DNA from: Methyloceanibacter methanicus
Lineage (GTDB): Bacteria; Pseudomonadota; Alphaproteobacteria; Rhizobiales; Methyloligellaceae
Assembly: GCF_001723285.1 (NCBI RefSeq)
Contig: NZ_LPWG01000005.1
Span: 1 to 64,000 of the forward strand
DNA length: 64,000 nt
Direction: 5' to 3'
Positions 52,401 to 60,302 of the stretch are shown piece by piece; position 1 is the stretch's first letter; each line of letters opens with the position of its first letter. Made by a program: the position numbers and the translations under genes. Under the pieces are notes generated by a model, which had not been told where the DNA came from, searched no databases, and worked only from the letters and a program-made list of their open reading frames with translations.

Positions 52401-53360
52401 ATGGCTTCGAGACCTCAACAATTGGCGGAAATCGGCACGGCGCCGGACGTGGCGGCCGCCGTGAACGCTTGGCTGGCCTATCTCACCACCGAGCGCGGTC
52501 TCGCCGCCCATACGGTCGAGGCCTATACCCGCGACCTCGGGCAGTTCCTCCGCTTCCTCGGCCATCATTTCGGCGGGGCGCCGGACATGGCCGCGCTGCT
52601 GGCGCTGTCGGCGCGCGATGTGCGCTCGTTCCTTGCTTTTCGCCGCGGTCAGGATGTGGGAAGCCGCAGCCTTTCCCGCACCTTGAGTGCGCTGCGCTTG
52701 TTCTTCCGGTTCCTGGAGCGGCGCGGCTACGGCAAGAACGACGCGGTCCGTGCGGTTGCCATGCCGAAGCTGCCCCACGCGGTGCCGAAACCGCTTCCCG
52801 AGCCGAAGGCGGCCGCCCTCATGGAGAGTGCGGACATCGCCGCGCCCGACGCGCCGGAATGGACTCTCGCCCGCGACACCGCCGTGCTGACACTGCTCTA
52901 CGGTTCGGGTCTGCGCATTTCCGAGGCGCTGTCGCTCCAGGTCGCCGATGCGCCGATCAAGGGCCGCGACACACTTCGCGTGACGGGCAAGGGCAACAAG
53001 GCGCGCGTGGTGCCGGTGCTGCCGGTGACGCGCGCGGCGATCGAGCGTTATCTCGATCTCTGCCCCAGCACGCTCCGTCCGGACGATCCGCTTTTCATCG
53101 GCGTCCGGGGCAGGCGGCTTTCCCCGCGCATCATCCAGCTTCGCCTGGAGAAGGCGCGGGCCGCGCTGGGGCTTCCGGCTACGGCCACGCCCCATGCGCT
53201 CCGCCACTCCTTCGCCACGCATCTCCTGGGCGCTGGCGCCGACTTGCGGGCGATCCAGGAATTGCTCGGTCATGCGAGCCTCTCGACCACCCAAGGCTAT
53301 ACGGAGGTCGACCGCGCCCATCTTCTGAAGGCCTATGAGAGCGCCCACCCAAGGGCTTAG
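52401..53360 (+). CDS. xerC: Tyrosine recombinase XerC
   Basis: A 319-residue chromosome-dimer resolving recombinase acting at dif with XerD. SAM-like N-terminal domain (AWLAYLTTERGLAAHTVEAYTRDLGQFLRF) and a catalytic domain with the Arg in YGSGLRISEALSL, Lys in TGKGNKARVVPV, HALRHSFATHLL (His, Arg), HASLSTTQ and the nucleophile Tyr in TQGYTEVD. ATG 52401 is chosen; the frame extends upstream without family similarity. The xerC rather than xerD assignment rests on its place next to priA, common in this order. Its stop lies inside a tandem repeat. Confidence 0.88.
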   Translation: MASRPQQLAEIGTAPDVAAAVNAWLAYLTTERGLAAHTVEAYTRDLGQFLRFLGHHFGGAPDMAALLALSARDVRSFLAFRRGQDVGSRSLSRTLSALRLFFRFLERRGYGKNDAVRAVAMPKLPHAVPKPLPEPKAAALMESADIAAPDAPEWTLARDTAVLTLLYGSGLRISEALSLQVADAPIKGRDTLRVTGKGNKARVVPVLPVTRAAIERYLDLCPSTLRPDDPLFIGVRGRRLSPRIIQLRLEKARAALGLPATATPHALRHSFATHLLGAGADLRAIQELLGHASLSTTQGYTEVDRAHLLKAYESAHPRA

Positions 53361-53414
53361 AGCTCAAGGGCTTATAGAGCTCAAGGGCTTATGGAGCTCA
53401 AGGGCCTGGGGCTG
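53351..53414. repeat. Tandem repeat across the xerC stop
   Basis: Four imperfect units of 15-17 bases, each beginning AAGGG(C/T)-like and the first three ending in the palindrome GAGCTC (53351-53365, 53366-53382, 53383-53399, 53400-53414). The first unit contains the TAG stop of xerC. Function unknown; probably slippage. Confidence 0.75.
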
Positions 53415-53545
53415 AAGGGGCCCAGGTTGAGGGCTGAAGCCGCAGATCCCCAGAAATCCAGGCTGTTGACGCCCATTCAGGGACCACGGGGAGCACCCGC
53501 GGAGACAGGCTGGCGCCGCTGATTTCACATTTCAGCCATTGCAGT

Positions 53546-53559
53546 ACTGACCAGTCAGT
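53546..53559. promoter_or_regulatory. Palindromic operator for the adjacent TetR regulator
   Basis: ACTGAC-CA-GTCAGT is a perfect palindrome apart from its two-base centre. It lies 98 bases upstream of the TetR-family ATG, and no other gene is nearby. Operators of AcrR/CecR-type TetR regulators often have GAC(N)GTC-like arms, so autoregulation of this tetR-hlyD-ABC operon is likely. Confidence 0.6.
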
Positions 53560-53615
53560 CATATTTGTTGAAGACCGGTCCGTCATTTGGCGGACGGGCG
53601 TCGACCGATGGGCCG

Positions 53616-53645
53616 GAAGTCTCCCGAAAAGAAGTCTCCCGGAAA
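53616..53645. repeat. Tandem 15-bp repeat just upstream of tetR
   Basis: GAAGTCTCCCGAAAA followed directly by GAAGTCTCCCGGAAA, eleven bases before the tetR ATG. It overlaps the likely ribosome-binding region; the GGAAAGG at its end may serve as the Shine-Dalgarno. Confidence 0.6.
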
Positions 53646-53656
53646 GGCGGTATCCC

Positions 53657-54340
53657 ATGGCCAAACTCAGCAAGACGGCGGCCAACAAGAGGCCCGAGGA
53701 CGAAGGACCAGCCCGGCGCGGGCCGAAACGCGATCGCGCGGATGAGATCGTCTCGGCGGCGTTCGAAGAGTTCGTGGCCAAAGGCTACGCCGGAACACGC
53801 CTGGAGGATGTCGCATCGCGGGCGCGGGTCTCCAAGGGCCTGCCCTATCTCTACTTCAAGACGAAGGAGGAGCTGTTCAAGGCCGTCGTCCGGGGGGTGT
53901 TCACACCCGCGTTCGACCAGATGCGCGAGCGGATCCTGACCACGGACATGCCGAGCGAAGCCTTCCTCAAGGGGCCGTTGCTGACCTTCCTGCAGGAGCT
54001 CGTGAAATCGCGCCGCATGCTGATCGCGCGGCTGCTCATCAGCGAAGGGCACAAACATCCGGAGCTGACGCGCTTCTACTACGATCACGTGGTCTCGAAG
54101 GGGCTCGCCGCCCTGCGCGCCTTTTTGGAGCGTGGCGTCGCGCGCGGCGAATTCAGGCCGACGGCCCTTGAGGAGTTTCCGCAGCTGCTCGTGGCGCCGG
54201 CCCTCATGGCCGTGATCTGGCGGAGCCTGTTCGAAACACACGTTCATCTCGACACGGATGCGCTGCTGAAGACCCATATCGATCTTGTCGCAGGCGCGAT
54301 CCGCGCGCCCGGCCGCGATCCCATCGGAGACGGGCCATGA
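53657..54340 (+). CDS. TetR/AcrR family transcriptional regulator
   Basis: 227 residues with an N-terminal DNA-binding HTH (about residues 28-75; ADEIVSAAFEEFVAKGYAGTRLEDVASRARVSKGLPYLYFKTKEELFKAVV) and a helical ligand domain with a C-terminal TetR_C-like region. A basic, disordered lead of about 25 residues precedes the HTH. Its stop overlaps the hlyD start, so it regulates an efflux operon and presumably itself through the palindrome at 53546. Confidence 0.9.
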   Translation: MAKLSKTAANKRPEDEGPARRGPKRDRADEIVSAAFEEFVAKGYAGTRLEDVASRARVSKGLPYLYFKTKEELFKAVVRGVFTPAFDQMRERILTTDMPSEAFLKGPLLTFLQELVKSRRMLIARLLISEGHKHPELTRFYYDHVVSKGLAALRAFLERGVARGEFRPTALEEFPQLLVAPALMAVIWRSLFETHVHLDTDALLKTHIDLVAGAIRAPGRDPIGDGP

Positions 54341-55335
54341 GCCGCATTGTTGTCATCGCCCTCGCGATTGCCGCGCTCGGCGGCACCCTTTTCTACCTCT
54401 CGCTTCCGGCAAGCGAGGGCGGGGCGGTCCCCGGCTATATGGAGGCCGACCTCGTTCTGGTCGGGTCCGAGCAGCCCGGCCGCATCGCTTCGCTTTCGGT
54501 CAAGGAGGGCGACGCGGTCGCGCCCGGCGATCCGGTCTTCACGCTGGAGAGCTCGGAGGAGAGGGCCGCCGTCGCCGCGGCCAAGGCGCGGCTGGTGGAG
54601 GCCGGGGCCCGGCTTGCGGATGTGGAGGCCGAGCAGCAGCGCCCACGCGAGATCGAGGTCCTGTCGGCCGCGCTCGAACGCGCCAAAGCCATGGCCCGGC
54701 AGTCGGCGCTCGATCTGGAACGTGCCCGGTCGCTTCACGAGAAGGGCTGGGTCGCCAAGGCGGTTCTCGACGAAGCCGTGGCCGCGGACGAGAGCAACCA
54801 GGCGGCGGTGACCGAGGCCGAGCGCCGTATCGCTGCCGCGAAGCTCCCCGGCCGTTCCGGGGTGATCGATGCGGCCAAGGCGGGCGTCGAGGCGGCGAAG
54901 CATGCGCTCGAGGAGGCGGAGAAATCGCTCGCGAAACGCGCGGTTTTCGCGCCGGCCCCGGGCACGGTCGAGGAAGTCTATTTCCGTCCCGGCGAGGTGG
55001 TGACCGCCGGCCAGAGCGTCGTGGCCCTGCTGCCGCCGGAGAATCTGAAAGTGCGCTTCTTCGTGGGGGAGCCGGAGCTCGCCACACTGCATCTCGACCA
55101 GACGGTCGCGTTGAGCTGCGACAGTTGCCCGCCGGACTTGAGCGCGAAGATCAGTTTCATCGCGCGGGAGGCCGAATTCACCCCGCCCGTGATCTTTTCC
55201 CGCGAGCAACGTCAGAAGCTCGTGTTTCTGGTGGAGGCCAAGCCCGGCCCGGAGGCCGCCAAGCTGACCGCCGGACAGCCGGTCACGGTGACGCTTGGCC
55301 CGGCGGCGCAGGAACAGGACGCGGTCGCGCCATGA
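54337..55335 (+). CDS. HlyD/YbhG-like membrane fusion protein
   Basis: A 332-residue periplasmic adaptor with an N-terminal anchor (VVIALAIAALGGTLFYLSL), the biotinyl-lipoyl-like half-motifs (EADLVLVGSEQPGRIASLSVKEGDAVAPGDPVFTL), a long alpha-hairpin (about residues 75-195) and a beta-barrel. Overall it resembles YbhG of the E. coli YbhGFSR exporter. It would connect the ABC transporter to an outer-membrane channel, which is not encoded here. Confidence 0.88.
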   Translation: MSRIVVIALAIAALGGTLFYLSLPASEGGAVPGYMEADLVLVGSEQPGRIASLSVKEGDAVAPGDPVFTLESSEERAAVAAAKARLVEAGARLADVEAEQQRPREIEVLSAALERAKAMARQSALDLERARSLHEKGWVAKAVLDEAVAADESNQAAVTEAERRIAAAKLPGRSGVIDAAKAGVEAAKHALEEAEKSLAKRAVFAPAPGTVEEVYFRPGEVVTAGQSVVALLPPENLKVRFFVGEPELATLHLDQTVALSCDSCPPDLSAKISFIAREAEFTPPVIFSREQRQKLVFLVEAKPGPEAAKLTAGQPVTVTLGPAAQEQDAVAP

Positions 55336-56258
55336 AAGAGATCGCCATCGACGTCACCGGCTTGACTAAGAGCTTCGGCGCGCGGACGGTCGTCCACGAT
55401 CTCAGCATGCAAGTGCCCAAGGGAGAGATCTTCGGCTTTCTCGGGCCGAACGGAAGCGGCAAGACTACGACCATCCGCCTGCTGTGCGGGCTGCTGACGC
55501 CGGACTCGGGCGAAGGCACGTGTCTCGGATACGACATCCGCCGGGATCAGGAATCCATCAAGAGACATGTGGGCTACATGACCCAGCGCTTTAGTCTCTA
55601 TACGGACCTTTCCATTCGCGAGAACTTGGAGTTCGTTGCCCGCGTCTACGGCCTGTCCGATCCGCGGGCGGCGGCCCGGGGCGCGATCGACCGGCTTGGG
55701 CTGTCGGGCCGTGCCGAGCAACTGGCTGGCGAACTCTCGGGCGGCTGGAAGCAGCGGCTTGCGCTCGGCGCCTGCATCCTGCCGAACCCGCAGCTTCTGT
55801 TGCTGGACGAGCCGACGGCGGGCGTGGACCCTAAAGCGCGCCGGGAGTTCTGGGACGAGATCCACGGGCTCGCGGCGGACGGCATCACGGTGCTCGTCTC
55901 CACCCACTACATGGACGAGGCCGAGCGCTGTCACGAGCTCGGCTATATCGCCTATGGCGACTTGCTCGCCCGCGGGACCGCTCAGGAAATCATCGACCAG
56001 TCGGGTCTCAGCACCTGGATCGTCACCGGCGAAAACCTGCATGCGCTCGCCCAGCGTCTTCGCACCGAGCCCGGGGTCGACATGGTCGCGCCGTTCGGCA
56101 CGGAGCTGCATGTGGCGGGCCGGGACCACGCCGCGCTGGATCGCACCGTCGCGGCGGCCGAGCAGGAGGACCCGTCCCATCACTGGATGCGCGGAGAGCC
56201 GAGCCTCGAAGACGTTTTCATCCTCATGATGGATCGCGCGCAGGACAATTTCTCATGA
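55332..56258 (+). CDS. ABC transporter ATP-binding protein (YbhF-like, single domain)
   Basis: A 308-residue ABC ATPase: Walker A GPNGSGKTTT, Q-loop YMTQRFSLY, signature LSGGWKQRLALG, Walker B LLLLDEPTAGVD, H-loop STHYMDE. The accessory C-terminal domain ends EPSLEDVFILMM, typical of drug/polysaccharide-type ABC-2 exporters. E. coli YbhF has two ABC domains; this has one. It is coupled by ATGA to hlyD and by overlap to the permease. Confidence 0.92.
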   Translation: MKEIAIDVTGLTKSFGARTVVHDLSMQVPKGEIFGFLGPNGSGKTTTIRLLCGLLTPDSGEGTCLGYDIRRDQESIKRHVGYMTQRFSLYTDLSIRENLEFVARVYGLSDPRAAARGAIDRLGLSGRAEQLAGELSGGWKQRLALGACILPNPQLLLLDEPTAGVDPKARREFWDEIHGLAADGITVLVSTHYMDEAERCHELGYIAYGDLLARGTAQEIIDQSGLSTWIVTGENLHALAQRLRTEPGVDMVAPFGTELHVAGRDHAALDRTVAAAEQEDPSHHWMRGEPSLEDVFILMMDRAQDNFS

Positions 56259-57427
56259 GAGCATCCAGCTACACGCGCCCCCTCGTGACAAGCCCCGACC
56301 CGGGGTTCCTCAAACGCACCTGGGCGATGATCGTGAAGGAGTTCGTGCAGATGCGGCGCGACCGCATGACCTTCGCCACGATGATTTTCATTCCCGTGCT
56401 TCAACTGACCTTGTTCGGCTTTGCCATTAACACCGACCCCAAGGAACTGCCGACAGCGGTGTTGTTGCGCGACGACGGCCCGTTGACCCGGGCGGTCCTC
56501 ACGGCGATGCGGAACAGCGATTATTTCAAGTTCACGCGCCACGTGCGCAGTCCCGCCGAGCTCGATGCGATGCTGCGCTCAGGCGAGGCGCTGTTCGCCG
56601 TGGAGGTTCCGGCGAGCTTCGAACGCGACATCCGGCGTGGCGACCGGCCCTCGCTTCTCGTCATCGCCGACGCGACGGACCCGGTGGCGACCGGCACGGC
56701 GATCTCGGCGCTGCAGGGGCTGACCGACTCCGCGCTGCGGCGTGAGTTGCGGGGGCCCGACGACAAGGTTGCCGCGCGTCCGCCGCCGTTCGATGTCGTG
56801 CTCCAGCAGCGCTACAATCCGGAACGCGAGACCCGGTTCAACATCGTGCCCGGCCTCTTGGGCATCGTGCTCACCATGACGATGATGATGTTCACGGCGC
56901 TGGCGGTGACGCGCGAGATCGAACGCGGCACCATGGAGAGCCTGCTGGCCATGCCGATCAAGCCGGTGGAGATCATGATCGGCAAGATCGCGCCCTTCGT
57001 GCTTGTCGGCTTCGTGCAGATGAGCATCATCATCGCCGCGGCCTATTTCGTGTTCGGGGTGCCGATCATGGGCAGTCTCGGCCTGTTGATCACGCTGACG
57101 ACCTTGTTCGCCGCCGCGAATCTCGCCGTGGGCTACACGTTCTCCACCATCGCCCAGAACCAGCTACAGGCGGTGCAGCTCACCTTCTTCTTCTTCCTGC
57201 CCAACATCCTGCTGTCGGGGTTCATGTTCCCGTTCAAGGGCATGCCGCAATGGGCGCAATGGATCGGCGAGGTGCTGCCGCTCACCCATTTCCTGCGCAT
57301 CGTGCGCGGGATCATGTTGAAGGGAAACGGCTTCGCCGACATGGAGCTCGACGTGCTGGCGCTGGTGATCTTCCTTGCCGCCGCCATGGGGCTCGCGCTG
57401 TTGCGCTTCCGCCGCACACTGGATTAG
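56255..57427 (+). CDS. ABC-2 type permease (YbhS/YbhR-like)
   Basis: A 390-residue membrane protein: first segment TFATMIFIPVLQLTLFGFAI, a large extracytoplasmic loop (about residues 50-215), then five C-terminal segments with VTREIERGTMESLLAMPIKPVEIMIGKI and LLSGFMFPFKGMPQWAQWIGEVLPLTHFLRIVRGI, the ABC2_membrane_3 signature. Only one permease is present, so it probably homodimerises, unlike the YbhS/YbhR pair. Substrates of relatives include cationic drugs and antibiotics; not inferable here. Confidence 0.9.
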   Translation: MRASSYTRPLVTSPDPGFLKRTWAMIVKEFVQMRRDRMTFATMIFIPVLQLTLFGFAINTDPKELPTAVLLRDDGPLTRAVLTAMRNSDYFKFTRHVRSPAELDAMLRSGEALFAVEVPASFERDIRRGDRPSLLVIADATDPVATGTAISALQGLTDSALRRELRGPDDKVAARPPPFDVVLQQRYNPERETRFNIVPGLLGIVLTMTMMMFTALAVTREIERGTMESLLAMPIKPVEIMIGKIAPFVLVGFVQMSIIIAAAYFVFGVPIMGSLGLLITLTTLFAAANLAVGYTFSTIAQNQLQAVQLTFFFFLPNILLSGFMFPFKGMPQWAQWIGEVLPLTHFLRIVRGIMLKGNGFADMELDVLALVIFLAAAMGLALLRFRRTLD

Positions 57428-57458
57428 GCGGCCGCGCTTCTGGGGCGCCTCCAAGCCG

Positions 57459-58862
57459 CTACATATGGATGGGGCGCTTGTCGACGGCGAGGGCGGCTTC
57501 CTTGACCGCTTCGTTGAGCGTCGGGTGCGCATGGCAGGTCCGCGCGAGGTCTTCCGCCGACCCGCCGAATTCCATCAGAACGGCGGCCTCGGCGATCATG
57601 GTCCCAGCGTCGGGCCCGATGATGTGCACGCCGAGCACACGGTCGGTGACGGCGTCGGACAGGACTTTGACGAAGCCTTCCGTGGTGCGGTTCACCTTGG
57701 CGCGGCCGTTGGCGGTGAAGGGGAACTTGCCGGCCTTGTAGGCGACGCCGTCCTCCTTCAACTGCTCTTCGGTCCTGCCGACGGATGCCACTTCCGGGGC
57801 GGTGTACACCACGGACGGGATCACGTCGTAGTTCACGTGGCCCGCCTGGCCGCCCAGGATCTCGGCGACGGCCACGCCCTCTTCCTCGGCCTTGTGGGCG
57901 AGCATGGGTCCGGCGATCACGTCGCCGATGGCGTAGATGCCCGGCACGTTGGTCTGGAAGGCGTGGTCGACCACGATGCGGCCGCGGGCATGGGTCTCGA
58001 CACCCACATTTGCAAGGCCGAGGCCTTCGGTGTTCGGCACGCGCCCGATCGAGACGAGCACCACGTCGCATTCGAGCGTCTCGGCTTCGCCGCCCTCGGC
58101 CGGCTCGATGGTGAGCGCCACGCTCTTGCCGGACGTATCGACCTTCGTGACCTTGGCGCCGAGCTTGAAGGCGAGGCCCTGCTTCTTGAGGATCTTCTGA
58201 AGCTGCTTGGCGACCTCGCCGTCGAGGCCCGGCGTGATGGTGTGCAGCATCTCGACCACGGTCACGTCCGCACCGAGCCGCGACCAGACCGAGCCCAATT
58301 CGAGCCCGATATAACCCCCGCCGATGACGATCATGCGTTTGGGCACTTTCGGCAGCGACAGCGCGCCGGTGGAGGAGACGATGCGCTTTTCGTCCACCTC
58401 GATGCCGGGCACGTTGGCGCTCGAGGAGCCGGTGGCGATGACGATGGCCTTGATTTCGAGCGTCTGCTTGTCGCCCTTGTCCGGCGTGACCTCGACCGCG
58501 TGCGGGGCAACGATCGTGCCGAGACCGTGATAGGCGTCGATCTTGTTCTTCTTCAGAAGATACTCGATGCCGTCCACATTGCCCTTCACGCCTTCGTCCT
58601 TGAAGGCGAGCATGGCGGCAAGATCCAGCTCCGGCTTCACCTTGATGCCCATCTCGGCGAAGTGGCCGGTCGCTTCCGCGAAGGCCTCCGAGGCGTGCAG
58701 CAGCGCCTTGGACGGGATGCAGCCCACGTTGAGGCAGGTGCCGCCATGGGTGCCGCGTTTTTCGACGACGGCCACCTTCATGCCGAGCTGCGCGGCGCGG
58801 ATGGCGCACACATAACCGCCAGGGCCGGTGCCGATGACGATCAGGTCGTAAGAGGTACTCAT
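57459..58862 (-). CDS. lpdA: Dihydrolipoyl dehydrogenase (E3)
   Basis: FAD flavoprotein that reoxidises dihydrolipoyl groups of 2-oxoacid dehydrogenases with NAD. 467 residues: FAD motif [19 protein letters not shown], redox disulfide [13 protein letters not shown] (Cys 43 and 48), NAD motif [15 protein letters not shown], the FAD-binding YAIGDV and C-terminal HAHPTLNE with the catalytic His-Glu. Twenty-three bases after odhB, hence the E3 of the 2-oxoglutarate complex. Confidence 0.96.
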   Translation of the reverse strand: MSTSYDLIVIGTGPGGYVCAIRAAQLGMKVAVVEKRGTHGGTCLNVGCIPSKALLHASEAFAEATGHFAEMGIKVKPELDLAAMLAFKDEGVKGNVDGIEYLLKKNKIDAYHGLGTIVAPHAVEVTPDKGDKQTLEIKAIVIATGSSSANVPGIEVDEKRIVSSTGALSLPKVPKRMIVIGGGYIGLELGSVWSRLGADVTVVEMLHTITPGLDGEVAKQLQKILKKQGLAFKLGAKVTKVDTSGKSVALTIEPAEGGEAETLECDVVLVSIGRVPNTEGLGLANVGVETHARGRIVVDHAFQTNVPGIYAIGDVIAGPMLAHKAEEEGVAVAEILGGQAGHVNYDVIPSVVYTAPEVASVGRTEEQLKEDGVAYKAGKFPFTANGRAKVNRTTEGFVKVLSDAVTDRVLGVHIIGPDAGTMIAEAAVLMEFGGSAEDLARTCHAHPTLNEAVKEAALAVDKRPIHM

Positions 58863-58885
58863 GGAACGGTCTCTGGAGTCAGGAG

Positions 58886-60166
58886 CTAAAGATCGAGGAT
58901 CAGACGCGCGGGGTTTTCGAGCGAGTCCTTCACGTTCACCAGAAACGTCACCGCTTCCTTGCCGTCAACAATGCGATGGTCGTAGGAGAGCGCGAGATAC
59001 ATCATGGGCCGCGCCACGATCTGCCCGTCGCGCACCACGGGACGTTCCTCGATGCGATGCATGCCGAGAATGCCGGACTGGGGCGCGTTGAGGATGGGCG
59101 TTGAGAGCATGGACCCGTAAATGCCGCCGTTGGAGATGGTGAAGGTGCCGCCCTGCATCTCGGCGAGGCCCAGCTTGCCTTCCCGGGCGCGGATGCCGAA
59201 ATCGGCGATCGTGCCTTCGATCTCGGCGAGGGTCATACGGTCCGCGTCCCGGATCACCGGTACCACGAGCCCGCGTTCCGTGCCGACCGCGACGCCGATA
59301 TGGTAGTAGTTCTTGTAGACGAGATCGTCGCCGTCGATCTCCGCGTTCACGGCGGGGATGTCCTTCAGGGCCTGGACGCAGGCCTTCACGAAGAAGCCCA
59401 TGAAGCCGAGCTTCACGCCGTGGCGCTTCTCGAACGCGTCCCGGTATTCTTTCCGCAGCTCCATGACCTTGCTCATGTCCACGTCGTTGAACGTGGTCAG
59501 CATGGCCGCGGTGTCCTGGGCGTCCTTCAGCCGCTTGGCGATGGTCTGGCGCAGCCGCGTCATGCGCACGCGCTCCTCGCGCGCGGCATCGTCCGGGGTG
59601 ACGGGCGCGCGCGGCGCGGCCGGCGGCTTCGCTTCGCGCGGGGTCTCGCGCAAGGTCTCGGCCGCCGCGGAGATCACGTCCCCTTTGAGGATCTGCCCCC
59701 GGCGCCCGGTGCCGGCGACCTGGTCGGCCGCCAGCCCCGTCTCCTCGAGAAGCTTCCGTGCGGCCGGCGAGGGTGGCATGGAGGTCGGGGCGATCTCCGT
59801 GCGGGTGTACGGCTCACGCTTGAGCGCAACGGGCGCGGCGGCGGGTGCCGGTGCCGGCTGCGGTGCGGGGGCCGGCTCAGCCGGCTTGGGCGCGGCGGCT
59901 TTCGGGGCGGGCGCCACTTCCGCGCCGTCTCCGGCCGCGATCGCGCCCAAAAGCGCCCCCACTTCGACCGTGTCGCCTGCCTTGACGACGATTTCGGACA
60001 AGACGCCACCGGCAGGGGCCGGCACTTCGACCGTCACCTTGTCGGTTTCGAGCTCGACCAGTGGCTCGTCGGCGGCCACCGCGTCGCCAGCCTGCTTGAA
60101 CCACTGTCCCACCGTCGCCTCAACGACGGATTCGCCCAATGTCGGAACCCGGATTTCTGTCGTCAT
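58886..60166 (-). CDS. odhB: 2-oxoglutarate dehydrogenase E2, dihydrolipoamide succinyltransferase
   Basis: 426 residues: one lipoyl domain with the lipoylated Lys 43 in [11 protein letters not shown], an Ala/Pro-rich linker, an E1/E3-binding domain ([21 protein letters not shown]) and a catalytic core with [13 protein letters not shown] and the catalytic [12 protein letters not shown] (His/Asp). ATG 60166 starts [14 protein letters not shown]; the long frame upstream consists of a tandem repeat and is not coding. Also called sucB. Confidence 0.95.
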   Translation of the reverse strand: MTTEIRVPTLGESVVEATVGQWFKQAGDAVAADEPLVELETDKVTVEVPAPAGGVLSEIVVKAGDTVEVGALLGAIAAGDGAEVAPAPKAAAPKPAEPAPAPQPAPAPAAAPVALKREPYTRTEIAPTSMPPSPAARKLLEETGLAADQVAGTGRRGQILKGDVISAAAETLRETPREAKPPAAPRAPVTPDDAAREERVRMTRLRQTIAKRLKDAQDTAAMLTTFNDVDMSKVMELRKEYRDAFEKRHGVKLGFMGFFVKACVQALKDIPAVNAEIDGDDLVYKNYYHIGVAVGTERGLVVPVIRDADRMTLAEIEGTIADFGIRAREGKLGLAEMQGGTFTISNGGIYGSMLSTPILNAPQSGILGMHRIEERPVVRDGQIVARPMMYLALSYDHRIVDGKEAVTFLVNVKDSLENPARLILDL

Positions 60167-60195
60167 GGCAGTCTTTGTCGTCCTTCCCAGTCCGT

Positions 60196-60260
60196 CCCTT
60201 GCCGCGATCCCTTGCCGCGATCCCTTGCCGCGATCCCTTGCCGCGATCCCTTGTGGCGAT
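60196..60260. repeat. 13-bp tandem repeat between sucA and odhB
   Basis: Five copies of CCCTTGCCGCGAT (60196-60208, 60209-60221, 60222-60234, 60235-60247, 60248-60260; the last reads CCCTTGTGGCGAT), with a degraded sixth. It fills most of the 136-base gap between sucA and odhB. Confidence 0.9.
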
Positions 60261-60302
60261 CCGTTGCCCACTGGGCGCTCGCGAGTCGCGTCGCCTCCCG
60301 GT

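Noticed and set aside
60196..60260. CRISPR array
   Set aside because: The 13-bp units are directly adjacent with no spacers and no cas genes occur.
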